This document shows, piece by piece, positions 21,373 to 32,452 of a stretch of 64,000 nucleotides of DNA. Made by a program: the position numbers and the translations under genes. The notes beneath the pieces were generated by a model. That model searched no databases. It saw only the letters and a program-made list of their open reading frames with translations, and was not told the origin of the DNA. This stretch comes from Cymbomonas tetramitiformis. Taxonomy: Eukaryota; Chlorophyta; Pyramimonadophyceae; Pyramimonadales; Pyramimonadaceae. Position 1 is the first letter of the stretch. The number at the start of each line of letters is the position of its first letter. Where the stretch lies: NCBI GenBank assembly GCA_001247695.2, contig LGRX02033441.1, forward strand, positions 1 through 64,000, in the 5' to 3' direction.

Positions 21373-22795
21373 TCACAAGCCCTTGCTCAAGCTAGCATAA
21401 TCCACACGTTTACGGCGTTTCCGCCCATCATCGGCACCCACACATTGTGTGCTCGGTTGCTTGCTGATGTACGATGAGGCGCTATCCCTGTGAGCTCGCT
21501 CTTTGTTACCATAAGAGCTAAGGGCGTTGTAGTCGATCCGCACCCCTTTCCGTTTTGGCCTAGCTGACTTGGGCGCATCCATGGGGAGTTCAACGCTCGG
21601 CTCCGTGGCATCGGTGGGGAGCTGGGCAGCAAGCTCTGGCGCACCCGCAGAGAGAGGGGCAGCCGGCTCTGGCGCCTCGGTGGGGAGTTCAGCAGCTGGC
21701 TCCGTGGCAGCCGTGGCGAGATGGGGCGCGAGCTCTGGCGCAGCCGTGGCGAGAGGGGCGGCCGGCTCAGGCGCATCTGTGGGGAGTTCAGCAGCTGGCT
21801 CCGTTGCAGCCGTGGCGAGATGGGGCACGAGCTCTGGCGCAGCTGTGGCGAGAGGGGCGGCCAGCTCGGGCGCCTCGGTGGGGAGTTCAGCGCTAGGCTC
21901 CGTGGCATCGGTGGGGAGCTGGGCAGCAAGCTCAGGCGCACCCGCAGAGAGAGGGGCAGCCGGCTCTGGCGCCTCGGTGGGGAGTTCAGCAGCTGGCTCC
22001 GTGGCAGCCATGGCGAGATGGGGCGCGAGCTCTGGCGCAGCCGTGGCGAGAGGGGCGGCCGGCTCAGGCGCATCTGTGGGGAGTTCAGCAGCTGGCTCCG
22101 TTGCAGCCGTGGCGAGATGGGGCACGAGCTCTGGCGCAGCTGTGGCGAGAGGGGCGGCCAGCTCGGGCGCCTCGGTGGGGAGTTCAGCGCTAGGCTCCGT
22201 GGCATCGGTGGGGAGCTGGGCAGCAAGCTCAGGCGCACCCGCAGAGAGAGGGGCAGCCGGCTCTGGCGCCTCGGTGGGGAGTTCAGCAGCTGGCTCCGTG
22301 GCAGCCATGGCGAGATGGGGCACGAGCTCTAGCGCAGCCGTGGCGTAAGGGGCGGCCGGCTCAGGCGCATCTGTGGGGAGTTCAGCAGCTGGCTCCGTTG
22401 CAGCCGTGGCGAGATGGGGCACGAGCTCTGGCGCAGCTGTGGCGAGAGGGGCGGCCAGCTCGGGCGCCTCGGTGGGGAGTTCAGCGCTAGGCTCCGTGGC
22501 ATCGGTGGGGAGCTGGGCAGCAAGCTCAGGCGCACCCGCAGAGAGAGGGGCGGCCGGCTCTGGCGCCTCGGTGGGGAGTTCAGCAGCTGGCTCCGTGGCA
22601 GCCGTCACAAGCTGAGGTTGGCCCATTGCAGGCACTTGCATCAATTCGTCCACATGTAAAAGTAATGCCTCCCGCATCTTGTCGACCTTGGTTTGCATGG
22701 TGACATCGGTGATCCCTCTAGCATGCAATGCTGCAAGACATGCCACTTTGTTCATCGTCTTAAGGAACGCCTTCTTCTTCTGAATTGCCTTGTTC
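21373..22795 (-). CDS. Giant element protein, exon 3 (Pro/Ala repeat and basic tail)
   Basis: Last exon of the 1,874-codon gene. The acceptor TTTTGCAG lies at 22,796-22,803, and the phase-2 junction completes an Arg codon begun in exon 2. It starts with a Lys-rich segment (NKAIQKKKAFLKTMNKVACL). Most of it is a 100-residue super-repeat, just over three copies, of blocks such as TEPAAELPTEAPEPAAPL and TAAPELVPHLA. At DNA level the 300-bp unit is nearly exact (21,643, 21,943, 22,243, 22,543). The C-terminus has two similar basic motifs, KGVRIDYNALSSYG and RKRVDYASLSKGL, possibly DNA- or protein-binding. The mirror-strand open frames over the repeat are shadows. Confidence 0.75.
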
Positions 22796-22908
22796 CTGCA
22801 AAATGTCGATTCGTGTATGAAATTTCAAAGTATTCACATATGAGGACATCCAAATACAAAATTGATATAAGTTCACAACACGTGTGCTCACAAATGTCAT
22901 GCACTCAC

Positions 22909-25900
22909 CTAATGCCCGCTGCATCACGTAATTGCTTTTGACGCGACGCCTCTTCAGTTTTCTTCTTGCGCTCCTCTTTCCTTTGTGTAGTAGCAATTCG
23001 GTTCGCTTCCTTGACACGCTCCCTTTCTACCTGCTCAGCTATTCTTGCAGCTTTCTTCTTTGATTCCTCTTCTGCAGCTAAGCGTTTTGCCTCTTGGTCT
23101 CTCGCCGACTCCTGTGCCTTAAAAACAAGCTCGGCCTGTGCTTCCGCTTTGATCCGTTCAAACTCTGCCACATGCTGATCTCGGTCCTTGGCGTACTTGC
23201 TCGGAGCGGCATTGTTCGCTTCACGCCGCTGCTTGGAGATATCTGCCCGCATCTGATCTGTGAGGACTCCACCTTGCTCATTCAGTTGAGCAAATGCTCG
23301 CAGTGATGTAACATTCCCCGTCACACCCATGCGTTTTGCTTCGCCCCCCTTGCGCTCAGTGAACATACTTTCTGATGTGGCAAAGTTTAAATACGTCTCA
23401 TAAAATTGCATTAGTGACACCCCCAAGTTTGCGATGCCATTGGGAAGATCCGCATATGCCATGACAGCAATAGATGTCGGATTTTTCACTATCGCCTGCA
23501 GATCTGCTTGATGGTGTGGATTGTCCCAGAAACCCAATAGATGGCCGCCTTCGATGAGATACTCCATCCTGCTCATCACTTGTGTGATGATGACACCCTT
23601 GCCGCCGACATAGCGGCACACTTGACAACCAATCTTACATAAGGTTGCACCACAATCATCCAACGCCATGTGAAATCCAAATCGAATGTAATCCTCTAGC
23701 AAATTTAGGACACCATCCTCCGGATCGTAATAAGAGAAAATCCGATAGGGCATGGCAATGTATACTTTATGTCGCTCCTTCATATATGAATGGTACTTGC
23801 GAATGCCTCTCCTGAAGTCCTCACACAACAGGTTGAACAAGCGAACAGCATCGATCTCCTCATTTCTAGATAAAGCACCTTGAAGCGACCCTTTCATGAC
23901 CCCCGTCCGTTGTGCATCTCCAACTTGCTGCGCATCACTGCCACCGCCGTCCATCTGTGCGTCTCCAGCTTGCTGCACATCACTGCCACCGATGTCCATT
24001 TGTGCATCTTCAGCTTGCTGCACATCACTGCCCCCGCCGTCCATCTGTGCGTCTCTAGCTTGCTGTGCATCACTGCCACCGCCGTCGATTTGTGCATCTC
24101 CGGCCTGCTGTGTATCACTGCCACCGCCGTCCATTTGTGCGTCTCCAGCTTGCTGTGCATCACTGCCACTGCCGTCCATTTGTGCGTCTCCAACTTGCTG
24201 CACATCACTGCCACCTCCGTCCACCTGTGCATCTCCAACTTGCCGCGCATCGACAACTGTGTTGGCCACTCCCCCCGCTCCGTCCATTTGTGCTCCTTGC
24301 ACTTCACCACCTTCACCCGCCTCAACTTCATCTTGAGCCTCGACTTCATCTAACACATCCATAGCTTCTTCTTCTTCTAGCTCGATCAAATCTTGACCAG
24401 AATATACCGCGATATCCTCGGCAAGGGAAGGATCCAACACATTCTCAAAGTCATCTTCACCTGAACGATCTTCTGAAGTACTTTCGACTTGCTGCGCGTC
24501 GACATCAGACACCTTAGCCTTCTCCTTCCTCACCGCAGCCAGAGCTTTCACTGTTGCTTTTGCCATCTGTGAGATCTGCCCAGATGCAATCGCTACATCA
24601 CACCAGACCATAATCTCTTTGAGCTCCACCTCGAAGATCTCCTCAAATTTGGTATCAAAGTCCAATAGTAGGTTGTGGCACCGTTGTGCTTCTCGCCGTG
24701 CATAGACCATATTGAAGCCTTTGTTCACCTGGATATCCGTATACAGGTCCTTGCCGACGTCATGTAACTTGGCGAAGAGAGTGCACCACGCCTGCAGTCG
24801 AACGTCTGTCGTGGAAGCCCAAACCTCCTTCAGGTGGTCCAATACAGGTTGGCGATCTCCTTTCCAAACACCCTTACCGTAAACGAGGTTCATCTGCCAA
24901 CAGACATCTCTGATCTCATCTCTGCAACCAGAGAAGACCTTCGCTATCTTGGTGATGATGTTAATACGATGCTTGATATCTCCAGGCATGGTACGATATA
25001 AATCAGCAACCTCAGGGTGAAGGTGGCGAAGTAGATCTCGGAATTCAAGCGAAGGCTTATCCAATCTGACTAACCTGAAGAGCTCACCCTTCAAGAAATT
25101 GTATACTAGCTTTCCAGAGGCCAAGTTCACTCCAGAGCCCAGCTCACTAATCATGCCGCTTTCACCATTCTTCGACATGTGGATGCCATCTGGTATGTAA
25201 TGAGGTCCAGACAATGGAATCAGCATAGTCGGAGTGGAAACATGCACCATGAAGTAGAGTTGAGTATCTTCAGGCATGAAAGTGGCGCGCACAAAGTCAT
25301 CACCAAGAAGTCTGTTAAAGTCTCGTAGTTTAGCGCCCCGCGCAAGATCCACAGCAACCAACATAGAAGCCGCCGAATCGCTCGTCCACCACAACCAGAA
25401 TACAGGTGACCAGAATAATGTGTCCAGGCTTTGTTTCACACCACCAAACTCGGAGTGACCTGTGGTATTACTGATACGCACCGCGCCCGCAAGCAACCTG
25501 GTGGGAATAGGTATGTCCGGTGTGCCAAACATCACAAAGTTGAGCATGAACTTGGAGCGTGTAATGGACACCTCATCACATTCTGTGGCATAGAATGGTC
25601 GACTCTCATCCCGAGCTATGCTCATGGAATGTTGCTTAGCCATGCCCATCATCTGGGTGTGGTCGTACTGTTGGGAGTGTTGGGGAAGTCGAGCTACAGC
25701 CCGCGCTTCATGCTCACTACATCCCGTGAAAAACTGCAGAACTCGATGAAATAGCTGGGAAATCCGTCCACCCTTCAATTTGAACTCGTGGACTATGCGT
25801 TGATACTCTGCAATCCTATCTGACATGAAGCGCTTCCTCCCGTCCTTCACTTCCATAGTGGGCAGAATCTGCAAAGATACCAAGGTGGACTCCTCTGGCT

Positions 25901-26099
25901 CGTCCTCGGACTTGCTCAGGAGGTACCGGTACTCGTCATGCGTGGACAACAAGTCCTCCAACGCAGCATCACGCTCGTTGGATATCTTGGCAACCTCCCC
26001 CTCAAGCTGACAAATAACTCCCTGCAAGTCGGTTATTGAGGCGCGCTTCGCTGCGAGTTGCGCGGTTGCAATATTTTGGTCACTTTGCGCGATAGCAAC
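22909..26099 (-). CDS. Giant element protein, exon 2 (candidate DDE-like core)
   Basis: An uninterrupted exon of 3,191 bp. Acceptor AACTCAG is at about 26,100 and donor AGGTGAGT at 22,908. A coiled-coil N-terminal stretch (about residues 338-400 of the joined protein) is followed by a folded region with three acidic spots spaced like an RNase-H-fold transposase: ATECDEVSI (Asp near 511), WWTSDSAAS (Asp near 577) and PDGIHMSKN (Asp near 640). P-type and related transposases show LDE, TSDG and SDxPHxxKN patterns there, but I cannot assign a family. Then come a helical region, an acidic stretch, about eight 14-residue repeats of the type GDAQMDGGGSDVQQ, a second folded region (YRIFSYYDPEDGVLNLLEDY onward) and a long Lys/Glu/Arg coiled coil. 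It is inferred to act in mobilising the element. Confidence 0.75.
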
Positions 26100-26842
26100 C
26101 TGAGTTGACACGGAGGTCATAAGTTCAATATGCCACTCGGAGACAGGAACACACAAACTACTAAGTATAGTTATGAACTTATGAAAGAATGCACAAAGCA
26201 AAGTCAAAAGTTATAAAACAATATATTATTAAGCGGAGTCAAAAGTTATTGAGGAAGAAGATATATATAGAAAGCAGAGGCGAGCGCGAAAAAACAATAT
26301 AAGCACAATCAAAAGTTATACTACAGAAGTATAACAATACACTAGCGGCAAGGTACGTAGCAATATAGATATATGCTATGCATAGTAAAAAGTTAGTAGC
26401 CCACAGGCTGCCACCACATTCGCCGGCATGAATTTCATGATGCACAAACTAGGCAGACTTGAAAGTTACAAAAGAATACCGTGATACTGTAACCATAATC
26501 AAAAGTAACATAGGAACTTGCTAAGCAAGGTCAAAACATATGAAGGAGTACACAAAGCATGGTGTGGCCACTTATTGGAATGATGATGTAGTCAGTGCTG
26601 AATGATGTTCTATGAGTATATATACTAAGTCGAACGTTATAACATAGATGACCACGGTATGGGCAAAGTCATAAATATGACACAAAGACATCGGGGATAT
26701 AGCAAAGTCACATAAACGTTATCAACCCCTGTGGAATCATTCCCTGCTAAGGTGAGCAAGTCTACCTGGAAGATAAACTTAACACCAACCGTCGAGTTGA
26801 TACAGAGCAGTCAGCCTTAAGAAACCAGGTTGAAACACACAC

Positions 26843-26918
26843 CTTACGTTCCATCTTTGTTAAGATGCCGGACATTCTCGCCTCGTTACTTTTCGCGGAG
26901 GCCACCTTATTTTTGTAG
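26843..26918 (-). CDS. Giant element protein, 3' end of exon 1
   Basis: 76 bp that continue exon 1 after the MULE-like insert (26,928-29,078) and its extra TSD are removed. It encodes SYKNKVASAKSNEARMSGIL followed by TKMERK and ends at a phase-0 donor AAG|GTGTGT at 26,842. The 743-bp intron down to 26,100 holds no other coding sequence that I can support. Confidence 0.65.
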
Positions 26919-26927
26919 CTTTCCATC

Positions 26928-29078
26928 GGTAGCCCCTCATTTGTGTCGCACGGGGTATTTTATTTGTCGTGTCGCAAAAGATTCGTTTATATTAACGACG
27001 CTTCGCAGCTTTTTCAGAAATATGCTGTTTTTCATTTCGTTTCCCTTAAAGGAGCGAAACAGGTTTCCTGGAAAAAAGTGACATCAACAGGCCACACCGC
27101 AGGAGCTGTCCCTCAAAAATTATGCCGTTGGAAATTTTTCGAAAATTTTCTGCCCATGTCAGCAGTCCTACCCCGGATTGTGTCGAGCGCTCGCGCTTTA
27201 CCGGCCAATCATGATACGATAGCATCTCAGCAGTCCTACCCCGGATTCTTTCGACCGACAACGAGAGAAACGTTTAACAATTCAAAATTATACCACGAAG
27301 ATATATATGCTGTTTTTCATCCATGTCAGCAGTCCTACCCCGGATTGTGTCGAGCGCTCGCGCTTTACCGGCCAATCATGATACGATAGCATCTCAGCAG
27401 TCCTACCCCGGATTCTTTCGACCGATCGTTCGTAACCGACAACGAGAGACACGGGTAACAATTCCATATTTTACCCCGAAGATATGCGGAATTTACAATT
27501 ATGAATTTGTCGCAAAACTGCTCTAACAGGTTTACCGATCTCAACATCATCATCAGCAGTCCTACCCCGGATGTTTCGGCCGATCGCTAGTAACCGACAA
27601 CGAGAGACACGGGTAACAATTCCATATTTTACCCCGAAGATATGCGGAATTTACAATTATTTACGCATCTCGTCATTCAAGATCATCTCACCACTCCTAT
27701 CGGCGGCGCGGCCTGGACAAAAGTGGATATGGTATGATCCTGGTCGGCAACGTTTGCATTTTTCTCCAAGCTCTTATCTTGCGCCTACCTGCTCGCTGTC
27801 TCAGCGCGCGGCTTGTGTTTTTGTTTGATTAATGATTTTTGCGCGCTACTTTTCTTTAGCGATATTTCATATCGACCATGTTTTCGTGTGCATGCGTGGA
27901 ACCCGGCGGGGGGGCGTTCCTGCGATGTTCTCACATGAGCCGCATCCCACCAGCAGCCCATCCTGCGATACATGGATGATTGGAGGCCGTCGGGCGTCTT
28001 TGCATCCCGCCTGACGGTTTGGGTTCAATTTTCAACAGGAATTCTTCCTTCCTGAGCAGCGCTCTGTTTTTTTGCAGGTTTATGCTGTGCCTTTTCTGAA
28101 GGCGCCAGCAACGGCCATAGTGTATAATTCATGCTGTGCCTCTTCTGAAGCCGCCAGCAACGTTCCTGGCGGCATCTTTCCCTCTGGCCCTACTAAGCTG
28201 AAGGGGTGCTTGGAGACCGGCGGGATTCTCCGACGGGTTGGGTTCGATTCCCAACGTCTTTACTAACCAGCGTTTCGTTTTTTGCAGGTTTTGTTTTTTA
28301 CGCCGAGCATCTTTTTATGCCGCCAGCAGAGTGCTCGCGGCATCCTGTGACTTCCAGCTCTGTTTAGGTTTCGCCGATTATTGATGTTCAGAATTTTAGA
28401 TTTTCCACCCACTGTTCCGCTGCTGTTTTCAAAACGTTTATTTTGTACGTAGACGCCCACCCGAGGGTGAAATGCGGACAGCAGTTGGCTGTCGGTATTG
28501 GGTTCGATCCCCAACGTCCTGACTGATTCGCTGTTCGTGTGCTGCAGGAAACGTTTTGGTTCTGAAGATTTTGGAACGTGCGCTGTGCTCTAGTTTCCTA
28601 GTTTAGATTTTCATATCGCCCTCGGGTAGTTGAATCCTTGTATTAGAAACTAGCAGCCTAGTAGTAATAAGTATTTATGCTAATATTTTTTAAGAGATTA
28701 ATCGGTTTTTCTCTTAGTATCTTTATCCATCTGAAATGCTTGCTTGCTTGCTACTCATGTATGCCTCGTGCTATATGAATGTCCCCAAGTGATCGTATAA
28801 TACACCTGTGTTTTATGTAATATTCGCGGTACTACTCGTTCAGTAATTTTGTTTTTCAAGTCATAATCGCGGTACTATTCGTTTGTGTTCCCCCTAGCTT
28901 AATTTCATTTTCGGAAATTTTCTGTGAATTTTCACGACAGAAATGAGCGTGGTACTCATGATTGTCGCACCTGCGACAAATATGAGCCCCCGGCTCATTT
29001 CTGTCGCACGGTATAATTCCAATCTGTCTTGCGACACGACAAATAAAATACCCGGTGCGACAAATTTGAAGTGCTACC
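26928..29078. mobile_element. MULE-like non-autonomous insert in exon 1
   Basis: 2,151 bp flanked by the perfect 9-bp duplication CTTTCCATC (26,919-26,927 and 29,079-29,087). The imperfect TIRs begin GGTAGC and contain TGTCGCACCGGGTATTTTAT then TTGTCGTGTCGCAA. The ends (GGTAGC, then TTTGTCGCA words) resemble those of the insert at 14,008-16,700, so both belong to one family. No transposase. It carries a 155-bp tandem repeat (about 27,160-27,640, GCAGTCCTACCCCGGATT) and three T-arm modules. Confidence 0.88.
28005..28560 (+). repeat. Three T-arm plus 3'-splice-site modules
   Basis: GTTTGGGTTCAATTTTCAAC (28,018), GTTGGGTTCGATTCCCAAC (28,236) and TTGGGTTCGATCCCCAAC (28,498) are each followed within 25-60 bases by a pyrimidine tract and TGCAGG. 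Two have perfect T-arm stems of 5-6 bp with a TTCGATY loop. None has the other arms of a tRNA. Confidence 0.65.
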
Positions 29079-30013
29079 CTTTCCATCTCACGTTGAAGCT
29101 TCTTCCGGGATTGAACCAACGCAGCATTCCGACTTTCCAAGTCAGCGGCTGCCGTGATCCTCCTCTCTATCTCTTGGCTGAAGTCATCTCCATATTTCAC
29201 CACTAAGTCCTCAAGCAGCGACCGAGATCTCTCAAGATCTCGGGGAGTCAGTTTAGGGGTGGAGACTTCTTGCTGAACACCACGCATTGACCTCTGTGGA
29301 GCGGTTGGGCTAACGAGATCTGAAGCCTGAGCTGACATTCTTCGAGCAGCACGCAATTTATCCCTTGCCCTCTTCAAGGCAACTAGAGGGCCCCCACTCC
29401 AACTGAACTGGTCTTCGAAAGCGCTTTGGATGCGACTTTCCAGAAACTGGAGCTGGTTCTCTTGCACGTCGAAACGGCTGGCCAGAGTCGAAAATCGTTG
29501 GGTCATATCATCCAGTGAATCCTGCACTACTGTCGCGTGCACAGCGAGGGCTTCAAAGGAGACTTCCGCATGTTGAGCCTCAGATTCTAGCACTGCGATC
29601 TCAGCTTCAAGGTGTTCAACGTAGGAGGTTCGACGCGAGGTTCGCCGTGGTTGTTCGCCTGTGAGCTCTCGGTCTGAATGCGAGGACGATGCAGCATTTT
29701 CGTAAGGGTGGGAAAGCTTGATAGTAGACTTTTTTTGATACGCTTTGTGACAAACCCACCATCCTTTCACTAGGCTCTCAGCGGTGGGCGGAACGCGAGG
29801 AGGTTGGACGAGGACATCCTTGTTTCCAAAGCGAACACAAACGGATCCATTCGTGTATGGGTCATATCCAGAATTTTCTCCCAAACGTTCGGCAATCAAA
29901 GTTTCGGCACTTTCGACACTAATGAGGTGCCCTTTATGACGGCGTGTCGGTTTCGAAGAGTAGATATTATGCTGCTCATCACAGCCCATACAAATAGCGA
30001 AAACTCGCGGCAT
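29079..30013 (-). CDS. Giant element protein, exon 1 (Cys/His N-terminus and coiled coil)
   Basis: Starts at the ATG for MPRVFAICMGCDEQHN. CMGCDEQHN plus the following RRHKGH could form a small zinc site, as at the N-terminus of several transposase classes, but spacing fits no family I can name. Then come GSVCVRFGNKDVLVQPPR, WWVCHKAYQKK and a Ser/Arg-rich patch, followed by a long coiled coil (EHLEAEIAVLESEAQHAEVS to about residue 200) and another up to the insertion point. The open frame past 29,079 (ending at 28,856) is read-through into the MULE-like TIR. Summing the exons (935+76+3191+1420 bp) gives exactly 1,874 codons with compatible phases, which supports the model. Confidence 0.7.
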
Positions 30014-30651
30014 GATCGGCTGAGTTATCTAGAGCATACAAAGAGAATGTGCGAAGATGATGGCGAGAGCATGGTTTCACGCCGCGAAAGACCTGCACGA
30101 TAACGCGTGCTTCAGTTTCACATAACTTACTATGAAGGTAAGTCACACGACAAAATGGGGCGCTAGAAACCCTACATAGAGTATCGTGAAACACTCGAAT
30201 AAGACAAGCGCCAAAATCAAGTGCGGGGAAGCCTGGGGAACTCATTTGACTTCGCAGTCCTTTAAGTTATATCTATACCTGATACACGCAGCCGTGTTTG
30301 CGCTGAATGGAGTTGAATCAAAGGGGGTAAATTTTTGGGGTACCAAGAACGAGAATTTATTGTCTCCGTCGAAATCTAGGCCAGAAATCACAGCCGGAAG
30401 ATAACACACTGCCAGTAAACGTTACCTCGACTTATTACGTCATTGGTATTAGAAGTAAATGTATCAAGTATCTCTCTGTCGACACCGTGTGTAGAAACAC
30501 AAGTAAACCTGAGCACCAAACTGCGTTTTACCTCCAGCCTTTTTCGTTCTGCTGAATGTTTTCAGTGGCGTTCTGAAAACGTGGATGACGGGAACACGAT
30601 TATGACAAAAATTTAGACTGAGATTTCAGCCAAATCGTTGAACGGAATGTA
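30014..30651. other. 5' flank of the giant gene
   Basis: No other gene is seen between the initiator and the right TIR. It presumably holds the promoter and leader, but I see no defined box. Confidence 0.4.
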
Positions 30652-30831
30652 TACTTTGCCTTCCCCTTGGCCTGTGACCTTCCGTTCGCAGCTTTACCAT
30701 GTGCACCTCGCAGCGGTCGCGGTCGGGTGGCACCTCGGGTCCGGCGAAATGACGATGACGACCTGTCTCAGGTCTGATGACATCTCGATCGCGCGGAATC
30801 AGTTCCCACTTCGTGCCCAATAACGTTTACC
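30652..30831 (-). repeat. Right TIR of the 12.6-kb element
   Basis: Inverted copy of 18,234-18,407, ending CTTCGTGCCCAATAACGTTT then ACC at 30,831. Its inner edge reads GGAAGGCAAAGTATAC on the minus strand, showing the sequence before the hairpin array entered the left TIR. Confidence 0.85.
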
Positions 30832-30942
30832 CGCATGGTACTCTACATGACATACGCGGACGACATGTAACGTGTCATTTAATTCGAAAGTAGGAACTAT
30901 CATTTTTAATCTAGTTTTCGCCCCAAAGTTAATCCGGAGCCC

Positions 30943-31027
30943 CTCCCAAGTCTCTCATTTGAATACTCACAGATCTGCTGATGTGACTGTATAACTGAGG
31001 TCCTCCTCGATTCCCTCCAGTTATGTT
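30943..31027 (-). repeat. Left LTR of element A, second part
   Basis: CTCCCAAGTCTCTCATTTGA through CCTCCAGTTATGTT, matching 34,685-34,767 almost base for base. It completes the LTR begun at 12,527. Confidence 0.85.
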
Positions 31028-31345
31028 CCGCACCGACACAACCCCATACACGTGTGTGTGTGCCAGAATAATAATGCGGCTCCCGAGCTGCGCCTCGATT
31101 GTGCGGATGCTGCGCACATTGCTAGGCTGCGAAGGCTGTGCGGGAATAAATCCCCCCCGCACCAACACAACCCCATACACGTGTGTGTGTGCCAGAATAA
31201 TAACGCGGCTCCCGAGCTGCGCCTCGATTGTGCGGATGCTGCGCACATTGTTAGGCTGCGAAGGCTGTGCGGGAATAATAAATCCCCCCCCGCACCAACA
31301 CAACCCCGTACACGTGCGCGTGCGCCGGAATAACAATCCCCCTTC
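31028..31345 (+). repeat. Tandem repeat of about 130 bp inside element A
   Basis: Two and a half copies of CACAACCCCATACACGTGTG, GCTCCCGAGCTGCGCCTCGA and AGGCTGCGAAGGCTGTGCGG start at about 31,036, 31,166 and 31,298. They lie just inside the 3' LTR. Confidence 0.8.
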
Positions 31346-32245
31346 GCACGCATTGTGTACGTGTGTGTGTGTTGCCCTTCAGCATGAGCACACCATCATT
31401 TGCAACGCTACCATAAAGATGTTGCAATAGCACCGAGTCATCGTCACCATTTACAGCAGCTGCGTCACGTGATAATGATGTAGACGACAATTTTGCCCAC
31501 TCCATCGCTGATGATGGATAACCTGGGCGTACAGTTGGAGATGGTGGAGATGGTGATGATGCACTAGCAGCCGCAGCTGCCGCAGCCGCAACATGCTCAC
31601 ATCTGCTTCGTAGGGAGTTATTTGCTGCCGATGGGGGCACCTGTACAGCACCAATAATGGTGCTGAATCGGAAGGGTATCGCGGCGATGCGGATCCAGAG
31701 TGTACAACCAACAAAGTATATGCGTACGCGATCGGTGACGTCGAATGGCATTTTGTCGCCGGTACGCGCATGATGAAACACTCATGTGACAATCCAAGGT
31801 GTATACACAGTGCCGATGGTATATATATACGCATCACCATTCGTATTGTTATGTATACTCTTGTCGGTCGCGCAGTGATGAAACGCACCGTCATCCGTGT
31901 GTGGGACAACATCGCCGTGGGCATGAATATGGATATCCTTACCCGAGTCACCGGATGAAATATAATGACCAGTCGTGACATTAGATATATCAGGCGGCTC
32001 TGGAGGTGGCGAATCTGCATGGTTATTGCTGATAATCACTCCTCCCCCTCCCTCAAGGTGATCGAGACGCGGCGAGATCGGCGCCTGCGGCTGCTGCGAG
32101 CGCACACCCAGCTCAGGTCGTGCGTCGTCTTGCAGCGACCGGCCGTGCACACCAAGCCGTGCAGCAACTGCGGAAGGCCCTTCCAAAGGCCACGCGGATG
32201 CTACTGCTGCGCGAGCGATCTCATCACCAACGCAAGCCCAGACGA

Positions 32246-32286
<41 letters not shown>

Positions 32287-32429
32287 GTTGTTGCCGCTAA
32301 CGTGTCGTACGACAATGAGCATGCGGAATGCTGCGATATCCGCCGCAGAAATATCCGGAACAGAAATACGTGATCCACGATATCCGGAGCAGAAATACGT
32401 GCTGCTGCTGGATCATCGGGCGAAGACAC
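31251..32429 (-). pseudogene. Unrecognised frame of element A with one in-frame TGA
   Basis: Two frames, 32,429-31,782 and 31,781-31,251, are in the same phase and separated by a single TGA. The first has a poly-Asp run encoded by an (ATC)n tract (32,247-32,285). The second has TDRVRIYFVGCTLWIRIAAI, a poly-Ala run and a Ser/Pro stretch. No domain is recognised. The last 90 bp read into the tandem repeat. It is possibly a decayed gag of element A. Confidence 0.3.
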
Positions 32430-32452
32430 ACACTGAGTGGCTACTGCCCCGC

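Larger units (their letters stand above)
18234..30831 (-). mobile_element. 12.6-kb TIR element carrying a 1,874-codon gene
   Basis: Terminal inverted repeats of about 170-180 bp start GGTAAACGTTATTGGGCACG at both ends. The flanks CCCATGGT (18,226-18,233) and CGCATGGT (30,832-30,839) look like an 8-bp TSD with one mismatch, at the centre of the enclosing MITE. It contains the hairpin array, a 185-bp subterminal repeat and one large three-exon gene on the minus strand. It is the only element of this family in the window that could be autonomous. The superfamily is unsettled: the GG-starting long TIRs resemble Mutator-like elements, and the 8-bp TSD also fits P or hAT types. Confidence 0.7.
12866..30942. 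mobile_element. hAT-like palindromic element inserted in the LTR (with later nested inserts)
   Basis: It is flanked by the perfect 8-bp duplication CTCCCAAG (12,858-12,865 and 30,943-30,950) inside an LTR whose uninterrupted form is visible at 34,685-34,692. The ends share the inverted sequence GGGGCGAAAACTAGATTAA. Without its nested inserts it would be only about 230 bp and nearly palindromic (12,866-12,956, 18,204-18,233, 30,832-30,942), i.e. a MITE. An 8-bp TSD fits hAT or P-type elements. Confidence 0.8.

Noticed and set aside
21569..22348. Long plus-strand Ser/Gly/Ala-rich open frames.
   Set aside because: They are mirror frames of the Pro/Ala-coding repeat on the minus strand.
23880..24364. 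Cys- and Ser-rich or His-rich plus-strand frames.
   Set aside because: Shadows of the 14-residue repeat in exon 2 of the giant gene.
28856..29078. C-terminal end of the exon-1 open frame (residues after MER).
   Set aside because: This is read-through into the terminal repeat of the MULE-like insert; the original exon continues at 26,918.
32230..32300. Poly-Asp or poly-His peptide.
   Set aside because: Encoded by an (ATC)n microsatellite; no support for a protein function.
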